DNA of 64,000 nucleotides from Hyphomonadaceae bacterium (GTDB taxonomy: Bacteria; Pseudomonadota; Alphaproteobacteria; Caulobacterales; Aquidulcibacteraceae): contig JAEUMT010000018.1 in the NCBI GenBank assembly GCA_016791365.1, positions 1 through 64,000 on the forward strand. Reading direction: 5' to 3'. Position 1 is the first letter of the stretch. Each line of letters opens with the position of its first letter. Shown here in pieces: positions 7,460 to 15,937 of the stretch. The notes below the pieces were generated by a model that worked only from the letters and a program-made list of their open reading frames with translations, was not told where the DNA came from and made no database searches. A program made the position numbers and the translations under genes.

Positions 7460-7717
7460 CTAGGCTGCCGCGTTAAATTCGTGGACATCAGCGGGCTCGG
7501 TTACCGTGATGCACAGCCTGTCGCCCTGGATCGTGATCTCCCCCCGGGCGATCGGGTGGCCGGCGGCCAGGATCCAGAGTTCGTCGGTCTCCTTGGTGTC
7601 CAGCGGGATTACCGCGCCCCGGCCCATCCGCAGCAATTGCTGCATCGGCATCGAGCAACGCCCGAGAACCACCGACAACTCGATATCGACATGATGAGCT
7701 TGGGTTTTACCAGACAC
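7460..7717 (-). CDS. Stand-alone FliN-type SpoA domain protein
   Basis: The 85-aa protein consists almost only of a SpoA (surface presentation of antigens) domain. Key stretches are DIELSVVLGRCSMPMQQLLR, MGRGAVIPLD, the central DELWILAAGHPIARGEI and the final strand LCITVTEP. In flagellar FliN/FliM and type III secretion C-ring proteins this domain builds the switch. Here it lacks the longer N-terminus of FliN (usually over 100 aa) and no other flagellar gene is in the window. It is divergent from lipB with a 61-base gap. It may be FliN itself or an extra C-ring subunit. Confidence 0.7.
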   Translation of the reverse strand: MSGKTQAHHVDIELSVVLGRCSMPMQQLLRMGRGAVIPLDTKETDELWILAAGHPIARGEITIQGDRLCITVTEPADVHEFNAAA

Positions 7718-7778
7718 GCGACGACCCCATTTGATTCTGCTCTAGTCGAACCTGAAAGGGTTGCGGGCGCGTGAACGA

Positions 7779-8444
7779 ATGATCGGCTGGGCTGTTTCTC
7801 CCGGATTGGTTGAGTACGAGGCCGCCGTCGTCGCGATGGAAGCGCGCGCCGCGGCCATCGCGGCGGATGAAGCCGGCGAACTCGTTTGGCTCTTGGAACA
7901 TCCTCCGCTCTACACGGCCGGCGTCAGCGCCAAGGATGCCGACCTGCTGGCGCCCGATCGTTTCCCGGTTTTTCGAACCGGGCGCGGCGGCCAATTCACC
8001 TATCACGGCCCCGGTCAGCGCGTGGCCTACGTGATGATGGACCTGCGCAAACGCGGACGCGACGTGACCAGGTTCGTCGCTGATCTTGAGCGATGGATCA
8101 TCGGCGCCCTCGCCGACTTCAACGTCAAAGGCGAAATCCGCGAAGGCCGCGTCGGCGTGTGGGTGGAACGCAAAGGCCCAGGTTGGGCGCGCGAAGACAA
8201 GATCGCCGCTATCGGCGTGCGCTTACGCAAATGGGTGAGCTTTCACGGCATCGCGTTCAACGTTGAACCCGATCTGGAACATTTCTCCGGCATCACGCCG
8301 TGTGGAATCTCCGCGCCGCAATTCGGCGTCACAAGCCTCGTCGATCTTGGACTTCCTGTAACAATGAGCGACGCCGACGCCGCGCTTCGCGCATCGTTCG
8401 AGCGCGTGTTCGGCACAACGGAACAACAACCTCCGCCGACATAG
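7779..8444 (+). CDS. lipB: Octanoyltransferase LipB
   Basis: LipB moves octanoate from acyl carrier protein to lipoyl domains, the first step of lipoate biosynthesis. The family fingerprint [13 protein letters not shown] is intact, followed by KIAAIGVR with the catalytic Lys (about residue 141), SFHGIAFNV, and ITPCGI with the catalytic Cys (about residue 175). Length (221 aa) is normal. ATG at 7779 is preferred over an upstream TTG at 7761 because homologues begin at this point. No lipA is nearby. Confidence 0.95.
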   Translation: MIGWAVSPGLVEYEAAVVAMEARAAAIAADEAGELVWLLEHPPLYTAGVSAKDADLLAPDRFPVFRTGRGGQFTYHGPGQRVAYVMMDLRKRGRDVTRFVADLERWIIGALADFNVKGEIREGRVGVWVERKGPGWAREDKIAAIGVRLRKWVSFHGIAFNVEPDLEHFSGITPCGISAPQFGVTSLVDLGLPVTMSDADAALRASFERVFGTTEQQPPPT

Positions 8445-8516
8445 GCCGCGAGAGATAATTGCATCCAGGCGCACGCGCGCGGACATCTCATCTCGCGAGA
8501 CAACGGAGAGAATGAG

Positions 8517-8666
8517 ATGAACGCTCCAGCCGACAGAACCGCCAAGCGCATCAGCTTGCAGGAATGGTTCGCGCGCTACGATGCGCTCGATCTTCTCAAG
8601 CGCACTCAGCAAACCGCTCAACCGCTGATGCGCGCCCCGGCCGATCGCACCGCGCTACGAACGTAG
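8517..8666 (+). CDS. 49-aa protein with repeated termini
   Basis: A short frame preceded by GGAGAG seven bases from the ATG and followed 38 bases later by a strong terminator, so it looks like a complete small gene. The product has a central amphipathic helix (ISLQEWFARYDALDLLKRTQ) between two nearly identical ends, MNAPADRTAK and MRAPADRTAL. I do not recognise it. High similarity of the two ends at the protein level with divergent codons suggests selection on the peptide. No membrane segment. Confidence 0.5.
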   Translation: MNAPADRTAKRISLQEWFARYDALDLLKRTQQTAQPLMRAPADRTALRT

Positions 8667-8703
8667 CGCACAAGCGTTACCCCTCCTAAAGTGCAAAGCC
8701 TCC

Positions 8704-8732
8704 AAGGCGCGCCTCGCAAGCGCGCCTTTTTC
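8704..8732 (+). terminator. Terminator after the 49-aa gene
   Basis: The stem GGCGCGC / GCGCGCC with a 7-base loop is followed by TTTTTCTTT. Confidence 0.85.
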
Positions 8733-8809
8733 TTTGCGCGAGCGGATCAAAGCAGCGCCGTTCCGGCTTTGACTCCGCCCCGAAGGCCGCGGCGCGATAG
8801 GCTCCGCAT

Positions 8810-10141
8810 ATGGCAGTGAGTGATTCCTTCGCCCCCTTCGAGCGCCCGCGCGGCTGGGTGACCACGCAGACCGTCGATGAGGTGATCGCGAACGTGCGTC
8901 ACGGGGCGCTCCCGCGCACCTGCTACACGATCGTGATGGCGTTGATCTCGCTGGCGATGCTGCCGATCTGGCTCGCCGCGCTCTGGCTCGCTTTTATCGT
9001 CGCGTGGGAGATCGCCCTCCGCCCCCATCTTGAAAACAGGCTCGCCCTTCCCGCGGCGCGCCGCTCGCAAGCTGAAGGCTTTGGCTGGCTCGCCGCCATC
9101 AATGTCATCGGCGCCACCGCCTACACGATCTATCCGGTGATGATCTGGAGGTCCGGCGAAGCGATGGGGATGGTGCTGGCGACCGCATGGATATGCGGCT
9201 CCGCGAACCATCTGTTCGTCTATTTCTCCGCCAACCGCGCGCTGTTGTTGTCCTGCGTCATACCGCTCGCCGCGCTCTCGCTCTCCGCGCCGCTAATGAC
9301 GACCGGCCTCAGCCTTGAGTCCGCGATTTCAATTTCGAGCCTCGGCGCGCTGATGCTTGCGGCCGGCATGTTCGGGTTCGATCGCCGGGCGCTGCTCACC
9401 AAACTCGCGCGCGACGCCGAGGCGCGCGCATCGGCGGAGCAGGCCAACGCCGCGAAATCGCAATTTCTATCGACCATGAGCCACGAACTGCGCTCCCCGC
9501 TCAATGCTGTCATCGGCTATGCCGAACTCATCGAGGAGGAAGCCGAAGCCGGTCCAATCGCCGAAGACGCAACCAAGATCAGGACATCGGCGCGACAATT
9601 GCTCGGCGTCATCGACCTCATACTCGATCTTTCAAAGCTCGAGACCGGTGCGATCGTGCTGCGCCGCGAACGCGGCCTTGGCTCGGCCATTCTCCAACAA
9701 TTAAGTGAGGCGGCGTTGCCGCTCGCGGCCGCGGGCAATAACCGCCTCACCGTCTCCGAGGCCGGCGCTCTCGGCGAAGCCGAGATCGATCACATGCGTC
9801 TGCATCAATGCCTGATGCAGCTTGTGTCGAACGCCGCCAAATTCACGCGCGACGGCGAGATCAGGATCAGCGCGAGGCGCGAGCAGCTTGGCACGATTGA
9901 TCGTCTCATCTTTAGCGTCAGCGACACTGGCGCTGGCATCAGCGCCGAGGATCAGGCGCGGATCTTCGAACCGTTCGTTCAAGGCGAAAGAGCCCCCACG
10001 CGGCGCGCCGACGGCGCGGGCCTCGGCCTTGCGCTGGTGCGCCGCCTAGCGCGGCTCATGGGCGGCGACGTCAGCTGTGAAAGCAGCCCCGGCCAGGGCT
10101 CGACCTTCAACCTGTGGATCGACGCCGCCCCCGCGCGCTGA
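8810..10141 (+). CDS. Membrane-bound sensor histidine kinase
   Basis: The first ~195 of 443 residues are a sensor region with about six hydrophobic helices and no obvious periplasmic domain, so it probably senses within the membrane. A HisKA dimerisation domain follows, with H-box SHELRSPLN (phospho-acceptor His225). The HATPase_c domain has N-box LVSNAAKFT, DTGAGIS and GAGLGLAL. All catalytic motifs are intact. No response regulator is adjacent, making it an orphan kinase. The loop between the kinase boxes is short, as in Caulobacter-type PAS-less kinases. Confidence 0.88.
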   Translation: MAVSDSFAPFERPRGWVTTQTVDEVIANVRHGALPRTCYTIVMALISLAMLPIWLAALWLAFIVAWEIALRPHLENRLALPAARRSQAEGFGWLAAINVIGATAYTIYPVMIWRSGEAMGMVLATAWICGSANHLFVYFSANRALLLSCVIPLAALSLSAPLMTTGLSLESAISISSLGALMLAAGMFGFDRRALLTKLARDAEARASAEQANAAKSQFLSTMSHELRSPLNAVIGYAELIEEEAEAGPIAEDATKIRTSARQLLGVIDLILDLSKLETGAIVLRRERGLGSAILQQLSEAALPLAAAGNNRLTVSEAGALGEAEIDHMRLHQCLMQLVSNAAKFTRDGEIRISARREQLGTIDRLIFSVSDTGAGISAEDQARIFEPFVQGERAPTRRADGAGLGLALVRRLARLMGGDVSCESSPGQGSTFNLWIDAAPAR

Positions 10142-10219
10142 GCTTTTTCGCCGGCGACTGCGTCCAAACCCGAAGCCCCCCGCATCTGTGTCAGCAATAG
10201 GGCAACGTCCCTAGAGGCT

Positions 10220-10633
10220 ATGGAGTTGACAATGGACGCCGACTTTCTCATTCCTTTCGTGTTTTTCGGATTTCTCGCCGCGATCATCCTCGTCCCGACG
10301 CTTGCCAGGGAGCGCACTAAGCGCTCCGCCCACGATCTCGTTTCGCAGGCGCTCTCACGCGGCCAGAACATCGATCCGGCCCTGGTGCAGCAGCTCACCC
10401 AAAACATGCTGGATGAAGGCAACCGCGCCCGCAAAACCCTGGGCAACGCCGTGATCCTGCTCTCACTTGCCGGCGGCTTCCTTGCCGCTGGTTACGTGAT
10501 GGATGGCTTCGATCCGGGCGGCGACGCGCGCCATGGCATGTGGATCCCGGCCGTCATCCTGGGCTCGGTCGGCGTCGCCTACCTGCTGCTCTCGATCATC
10601 GACTACGCCAGCAAGCGCCGCACGGCCGCCTGA
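10220..10633 (+). CDS. Small membrane protein, DUF6249-like
   Basis: 137 aa: an N-terminal membrane helix (FLIPFVFFGFLAAIILVPTL), a cytosolic segment with SHDLVSQAL-type amphipathic helix and QNIDPALVQQL, then two more helices (about 76-95 and 108-126). This layout recalls DUF6249 proteins, often found near sigma factor or anti-sigma genes; the match is from memory. ATG at 10232 is an alternative start. The function is unknown. It ends with its own terminator. Confidence 0.6.
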   Translation: MELTMDADFLIPFVFFGFLAAIILVPTLARERTKRSAHDLVSQALSRGQNIDPALVQQLTQNMLDEGNRARKTLGNAVILLSLAGGFLAAGYVMDGFDPGGDARHGMWIPAVILGSVGVAYLLLSIIDYASKRRTAA

Positions 10634-10654
10634 TCTAACTGCCGCCGACGCATT

Positions 10655-10690
10655 GGGCCGGAGACTTCCCTCTCCGGCCCTTTTGCTTTT
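10655..10690 (+). terminator. Terminator after the DUF6249-like gene
   Basis: The stem GGGCCGGAGA / TCTCCGGCCC with a 6-base loop is followed by TTTTGCTTTT. Confidence 0.9.
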
Positions 10691-10778
10691 GCGCTCCAAG
10701 TCCATCAAAATTCCCTATTTCCGCACCGCTCGCGCCTTGGCGGGCGGCTTTGATCCGGCTGCTGTGGACAGAGTGGTG

Positions 10779-11924
10779 ATGGGTAGGCTGAAGGCATATG
10801 TGGTTATGGCGGCGCTGGCGCTGAGCGGATGCTCCGCCGCGCGCGCTGACGCGCCCGCCGAAGGCCAAGACGCCTGGGTTCAAATCACGCCGGCGCCAAC
10901 GCGTCTCGATGGCCGGCTCTACACGCCAACCTGTTCGCACGCCCAGGGCTCCGATCCCGCCTACCGTTTCTGGTTTCATCGCGGCACGGCCGATGGTCTG
11001 GTGATCTTCTTCGACGGCGGCGGCGCCTGTTGGGACGACATCACCTGCGCCATCCCACGCCGTCGCGAAGCCGAGCGCGATGATGACGGTTTCTACAAAC
11101 CCGAACTCATCCCCGCCGACAATCCAAATCGCTTCGGCGGAATTTTCGATCTCGACAACCCGCGCAACCCGGTGCGCGATTGGAGCATCGTGTACGTGCC
11201 TTACTGCACCGGCGATGTGCACTCAGGCTCAAACACCGCCCACTACACCGATCCCGACACCGGCGAGCCCTATGCGATCGAACATCGCGGCGCCGATAAC
11301 TTCCGCGTCGTTCTGGACTGGCTGAAACACAACTTCCCTCAACCAGGCCAATTGCTCGTGGCCGGCTCCAGCGCGGGCGCCTATGGCGCTTCCACCCACT
11401 ATCCGCGCATACGCGCCGCCTTCCCGCGCGGCCGCGCGTTGATGCTGGGCGACGCCGGTCAAGGCGTCATGACCCAGACCTTCCTCGATCAGCGCAACGC
11501 CAGTTGGCGGTTCGCGCTGCCGCGCGAGGTCTTTCCGCGCAACACGATGCTGACGCCGGACGTCGATGTCGTCGCCCGCGTCGCCGCGCGCTACCCCGGC
11601 GATCGCTTCGCCCAGTACACCACTGCTCATGACATCACACAGTCCAGCTTCTACGCGCTGATGGGCGCTGAAAACGCCTGCGTCGCGTGGACAAACGAAA
11701 TGACGACGGCTTTGGCCGAGCGCCAACAAGCCCCAAACTTCCGGTCCTATTTGGCGTCAGGTGAAACGCACTCGATCCTACGCACCCCGCGCTTCTACAC
11801 CGAGACCAGCGGCGGCATGCCCTTAGCCGATTGGCTGACGGCGGCGCTAAGCCCCGAGGGCGCCGGTTGGGACAATCGCGAGTGCCGCGACTGCATGGTC
11901 CGCCCAACACGGTGCATGTATTGA
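10779..11924 (+). CDS. Pectin-acetylesterase-family lipoprotein
   Basis: 381 aa. A lipobox (ALSGC, Cys18) predicts a lipid-anchored protein. The body is an alpha/beta hydrolase of the pectinacetylesterase family (PAE/Notum-like): an FFDGGGACWD oxyanion segment (about 77-86), YVPYCTGDVHSG, then GSSAG with the nucleophile Ser198, and SGETHSIL with the likely catalytic His near the end. It may de-acetylate plant polysaccharide or another ester; the substrate is inference. The start at 10779 fits the signal peptide; the frame stays open further upstream. Confidence 0.8.
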   Translation: MGRLKAYVVMAALALSGCSAARADAPAEGQDAWVQITPAPTRLDGRLYTPTCSHAQGSDPAYRFWFHRGTADGLVIFFDGGGACWDDITCAIPRRREAERDDDGFYKPELIPADNPNRFGGIFDLDNPRNPVRDWSIVYVPYCTGDVHSGSNTAHYTDPDTGEPYAIEHRGADNFRVVLDWLKHNFPQPGQLLVAGSSAGAYGASTHYPRIRAAFPRGRALMLGDAGQGVMTQTFLDQRNASWRFALPREVFPRNTMLTPDVDVVARVAARYPGDRFAQYTTAHDITQSSFYALMGAENACVAWTNEMTTALAERQQAPNFRSYLASGETHSILRTPRFYTETSGGMPLADWLTAALSPEGAGWDNRECRDCMVRPTRCMY

Positions 11925-12373
11925 GCGCGCCGACCATCTTCGTCGACGCCGACGCCTGCCCCGTCAAAGAAGAGATTTACCGCGTCGCGCGGCGCACCGG
12001 ATGCCCGGTCCAGGTCGTCGCCAATGCCTTCATGCGCGTGCCGCCCGATGTCACGCTCACCGTCGTCGACGCCGGACCGGACGTCGCCGACGATTGGATT
12101 GCCGCCCGCGTCCAGCCAGGCGACATCGTCATCACCAACGACATCCCACTTGCAAGCCGCGCACTCAAAGCCGGCGGCGCGGCTCTCGGCGCCACGGGCA
12201 AAGCCTTCACCGAAAGCTCCATCGGCGCCGCTTTGGCGCAGCGCGAATTGATGGAACATCTGCGGTCATTCGGCGAAGTCGGCGGCGGGCCAAAGCCATT
12301 TTCGCAAATGGACCGCTCACGTTTCCTGTCAGCGCTTGACGCCGCCGTCGCGAAAGCCAAACGCCTGCGCTAA
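11912..12373 (+). CDS. YaiI/YqxD family protein (DUF188)
   Basis: The family signature is clear: TIFVDADACPVKEEIYRVA at the start, VVDAGPDVADDWIA in the middle and DIVITNDIPLASRAL, a PIN-like fold with conserved acidic residues. Members are predicted nucleases of unknown role. The start is GTG at 11912 (or TTG at 11921), overlapping the end of the esterase gene, which suggests coupled translation; the long in-frame extension upstream is not used by homologues. Confidence 0.88.
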   Translation: MHVLSAPTIFVDADACPVKEEIYRVARRTGCPVQVVANAFMRVPPDVTLTVVDAGPDVADDWIAARVQPGDIVITNDIPLASRALKAGGAALGATGKAFTESSIGAALAQRELMEHLRSFGEVGGGPKPFSQMDRSRFLSALDAAVAKAKRLR

Positions 12374-12420
12374 GGCGAGCACATCCGGCGGCGCGTCACG
12401 CACCGCCGGATTGCCTTCAC

Positions 12421-14103
12421 CTAGAGAACGGCTTGCGCTTCGCCGCCCATCATCTGCTGGCGGACCAGCGGAATCGGCGGGCCGCCGAAGCTCAGGAACT
12501 GGTCGTGAAAGTCATGCCAGCCTTCGCGGCCGCCATGGGTCGCCGTCCAATCCTCACGCAAGCGGCGGATCATCAGTTTGCCCAGCGTGTAGTTCAAATA
12601 CGCCGGATCGTACGTGCCGCGCGCCGCTTGTTGGCGAGCGTTGCCTTCGTCTTGATAGCACTCGTTGACGAACATCTCGCGCGACTGATCCACCGTCATA
12701 CGGCCGGTGTGCATCAGGATCGCTGACAGATAACGGCAATCACGGCGCAAGGCGTTCGAGATTTGCCCCACGTGCGTTTCCGCATCGCCATTACCGAGGC
12801 CGGCGTCCCACATCATCTCTTCGGTGTAATGCGCCCAGCCCTCCGCGTAAGCGTAGCCAACGAACACGCGCCCGAACTGGTTTTGCGACCGGTTGGCGTG
12901 CAGGAAGTTGAGGAAGTGCCCAGGCCAAACTTCGTGCGCGGACACGAACAGCAACTCGGCCTGTCCCGGCACGAAATCGCGCTGCACTTGCGCGGGCCAC
13001 GACGGGTCCGGCGGCGCGATATAATAGACCGACGGCAGGTTCGTCTCGTACGGACCCGGAATATCAATGTAGGCGAAGTTCTGCCGGCGGAATGGCGGCG
13101 CCTCCGCCACTTGCGCCTCTTCCGTGCCGGGAATGGAAACCAGATTGTGATCGACAATGAACTGACGCAGCCCCGCGAGTTGAGCGCGCGCGCCTTCCAC
13201 TGAACCACCTTGCGGCTTGTGCTCACCCATCCGCGCCATGCATTGCGGAATGGTCGCCCCCGGGGCGAACTGCCCACAAGCCTCACGCATCGCGGCCTGG
13301 TTGCGCGCCAGATCCTCGCGCCCAATGCGCTCAAGCTCTTCGAGCGACAAGTCCACCATCTCGGTATCGCGCAGCATTTGCGAGAAGCGTTCCGCGCCAA
13401 GCGCAAAATCACCGGTCGCGGTCGGACGCTGCGATTCAACCCAGTCCGACAATTCCCGCATCGCCGCTGAAGCCGTGGCGGAGGCCGCTGTCAGCTGGCT
13501 TTGAAGCGCCGGATCGTTGACTTCGGCAAACGCCGCCTTGCCGTCGCCCAAATAATAGTCAGCCAAGCCGCCGAACGATGACACGCCGAAGTTCACGAAC
13601 GTGAGCGGCATCGGCGTGCGCAAGTTGGCGCGAATTTGCTGCGCCGCGTTCGGCACCGCTTGCAGGTATTGAATATAGGCGCGCAGACGAACATCAGCGG
13701 CCGCGTAAGGACGCGCGACATACATCGAGGGGCTTAAGGCGCCCATGTAATAAGCAGGGTTCGTGTGCGGTTGATCAGCCGTGTCCAACCAAAACAGCTG
13801 TCCGCGCGCAACGGCAACGAGATAGTCGCGCTGAAACGTCTGCTGCTCGTTCAAGCCGCGCATGGCTTCGGCTTGCGTGATCGTGTCGCGCAAGAACGTC
13901 TTGGCCGCCGTGAGCCCTTCTTCGCTCCAGTCAGGAAGACGCCCATCAAACTCGTGACGCCCTTGCCCGGCCCCAAACGTCGGATCGATTTCGAACGCGC
14001 GGTCGATGTAATTGCTCTGAAACTCATCCCAGTTGGCGGCATTCTGATTGCAACCTGCGAGCGCAAGAAATGCTGCGGCTGCGAGCACGATAAGCTTGTT
14101 CAT
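12421..14103 (-). CDS. DUF885 family lipoprotein, putative metallopeptidase
   Basis: 560 aa with lipobox LALAGC (Cys18). The DUF885 hallmark HEVWPGH (residues 390-396) is a variant HExxxxH zinc motif, followed by GYAYAEGWAHYTEEMM with a likely third ligand Glu. Family members are secreted or periplasmic proteins related to carboxypeptidase-like gluzincins; activity has been tested for few. AAGGGGACCAC before the ATG at 14103 fixes the start, and the frame upstream is non-coding. With the S9 and M2 enzymes it makes three exported peptidases in the window. Confidence 0.87.
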   Translation of the reverse strand: MNKLIVLAAAAFLALAGCNQNAANWDEFQSNYIDRAFEIDPTFGAGQGRHEFDGRLPDWSEEGLTAAKTFLRDTITQAEAMRGLNEQQTFQRDYLVAVARGQLFWLDTADQPHTNPAYYMGALSPSMYVARPYAAADVRLRAYIQYLQAVPNAAQQIRANLRTPMPLTFVNFGVSSFGGLADYYLGDGKAAFAEVNDPALQSQLTAASATASAAMRELSDWVESQRPTATGDFALGAERFSQMLRDTEMVDLSLEELERIGREDLARNQAAMREACGQFAPGATIPQCMARMGEHKPQGGSVEGARAQLAGLRQFIVDHNLVSIPGTEEAQVAEAPPFRRQNFAYIDIPGPYETNLPSVYYIAPPDPSWPAQVQRDFVPGQAELLFVSAHEVWPGHFLNFLHANRSQNQFGRVFVGYAYAEGWAHYTEEMMWDAGLGNGDAETHVGQISNALRRDCRYLSAILMHTGRMTVDQSREMFVNECYQDEGNARQQAARGTYDPAYLNYTLGKLMIRRLREDWTATHGGREGWHDFHDQFLSFGGPPIPLVRQQMMGGEAQAVL

Positions 14104-14260
14104 GTGGTCCCCTTGCGGCGCGGACATTGGCGGAGACGCGCTGAAGTCGCCAGAGGAAAATCGATGAACCGACGACAAGCCTTGCTGACCGGTCGCATAC
14201 GCGGCCCGCCTCACGGCGCCAGTTCTATTCGCAAGTGCTGCCGACGTGCGCCGTCATGAC

Positions 14261-15721
14261 TCAGCCATAGAGAAATTCGCCGCCGCCGAGATCTATGGCG
14301 GGTATCTCTTCTTTCTCGCGCCAATAGTCCTGAGTGTGCTGCCACTCATACTTCGACCCGCGCTTCGGCAACAGATGCATGCGACGCATGAGGTAGCCGG
14401 GATTGAAGTTCTCGGCGTCAATCCAAGGCAGAATGTCCATGCTCTCGTCACCCGCCGGTATCGCGACCTCGACACGGCGGACGCCGTTCTCATCCATGTG
14501 CCGCAGCAAACGGCAGACGAAATCCCCGAGAAGATCGACGCGCAGCGTCCAGCTGGCGCGGAAATACCCGAACACCCAAACCATGTTGGGCACGCCAGTG
14601 AACATCATGCCGCGATAGGTGACGGTTTTCGAAAAATCGATCGGTTCACCATCGACCTTGAAAGGGATGCCGCCGAGCACGCTCAGATTGAAGCCTGTCG
14701 CGGTGATGATGATATCCGCTTTCAGCTCCTGGCCGGATTTGAGCAGCACGCCCGCCTCGGTGAACCGGTCGATCTCGTCCGTCACCATCGTCGCTTTGCC
14801 GCTTGCGATTCCCTGAAAGAGATCGCCATCGGGCACGAACGCGATGCGCTGGCGCCATGGACGATAGCGCGGCGTGAAATGGGTCATGTCATAGTCGGGC
14901 CCGAGGAACATGCGCACGCCGCCCAGCAATTCTTCGCGCAGCGGTTCGGGGTCCTCGAACGAGCGCTTCGTGAATTGATCCTGGTCGAAGAGAATCTTCC
15001 TCCGCGCGATATCGTGGATCGTCATCTCATCGACGCCGATGGTGCGCAGCATCTCGACCAATTCATTGATGTTACGCCCGGGAATGAAATAGGTCGGCGA
15101 CCGCTGCAGCACCGTGACGTGCCTGCACTCGCCCGCGATTGCGGGAACCACCGTCGCCGTCGTCGCGCCCGAGCCGATGACCAGAACGTTCTTGTCCTTG
15201 AGATCGATGTCCTTCGGCCAGGTCTGCGGGTGAACGATCTGGCCTTTGTAGTCTTTCATCCCCGGCCAATCGGGCGTGTAGCCCTGGGCATGCTCGTAAT
15301 AGCCCTGGCACATCCAGAGAAAATTGCAGGTGAACACGCGGCGCTCGCCGGTGTCCGTGCGCTCGGATTCCACAGTCCAGAGATTGGTCTCGCGCGAGAA
15401 CGAAGCCGAGGTGATTTTGTGCTTGTAGCGAATGTGCGGAGTGAGATCGGCTTCCTCGATCACCTCGTTCATGTAGTCGAGAATTTCCTGAGCGCCCGCA
15501 ATTGGCGTGCCGAGCCACGGTTTGAAGCGATAGCCGAAAGTATAAAGATCGCTATCGGAACGGATGCCCGGATAGGTGTGCATCAGCCACGTGCCGCCGA
15601 AGCTCTCCAGCGCTTCGAGAACGACGAAGGACTTGCCCGGGCATTGCTGCTTCAGGTGATAAGCCGATCCGATGCCGGAAATGCCGGCGCCGGCGATCAG
15701 GACGTCAAAATGCTCGCTCAT
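14261..15721 (-). CDS. Baeyer-Villiger-type flavin monooxygenase
   Basis: 486 aa. A FAD-binding GAGISGIG motif at residues 11-18, the Baeyer-Villiger fingerprint YKGQIVHPQTWP (consensus FxGxxxHxxxWP with Tyr in place of Phe), and an NADPH-binding GSGATTATV. These make it a class B flavoprotein monooxygenase, close in layout to EthA-type enzymes that oxidise ketones or thioamides. The substrate is unknown. GGAG lies upstream of the ATG. Downstream neighbours do not suggest a pathway. Confidence 0.9.
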   Translation of the reverse strand: MSEHFDVLIAGAGISGIGSAYHLKQQCPGKSFVVLEALESFGGTWLMHTYPGIRSDSDLYTFGYRFKPWLGTPIAGAQEILDYMNEVIEEADLTPHIRYKHKITSASFSRETNLWTVESERTDTGERRVFTCNFLWMCQGYYEHAQGYTPDWPGMKDYKGQIVHPQTWPKDIDLKDKNVLVIGSGATTATVVPAIAGECRHVTVLQRSPTYFIPGRNINELVEMLRTIGVDEMTIHDIARRKILFDQDQFTKRSFEDPEPLREELLGGVRMFLGPDYDMTHFTPRYRPWRQRIAFVPDGDLFQGIASGKATMVTDEIDRFTEAGVLLKSGQELKADIIITATGFNLSVLGGIPFKVDGEPIDFSKTVTYRGMMFTGVPNMVWVFGYFRASWTLRVDLLGDFVCRLLRHMDENGVRRVEVAIPAGDESMDILPWIDAENFNPGYLMRRMHLLPKRGSKYEWQHTQDYWREKEEIPAIDLGGGEFLYG

Positions 15722-15806
15722 GAGACTGCTCCGGTGAGCATGCTCATCTTAGCGGCGCGCAAGCGGCTTGAGGCAAATCAAATGACGTCGCGAAAAGCGC
15801 CGGGCC

Positions 15807-15937
15807 AATATGGACCGCCGGCGTCCCGCCGGCCTGCTCGAGCGTATCAAGGTTAGGCCGAGCATGCGCCGCGGGAGCCGCGCGCTCCAATCTTCAAGCG
15901 CCAGCACAGGCCGGCGGGACGCCGGCGGTCCATATTA
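15807..15937. repeat. Repeat family A, copy 1 (REPIN-like)
   Basis: The left arm starts AATATGGACCGCCGGCG, the right arm ends CGCCGGCGGTCCATATT, and the two are inverted copies of about 30 bases. Each arm also contains an internal GCCGGCG/CGCCGGC palindrome. The ~70-base spacer contains GCATGC. The last bases overlap the stop codon (TTA on plus strand) of the carboxylase gene. Confidence 0.9.

Noticed and set aside
14246-15856. 536-codon plus-strand frame
   Set aside because: Antisense to the flavin monooxygenase, whose cofactor motifs are complete; high-GC antisense frames of this type are common.
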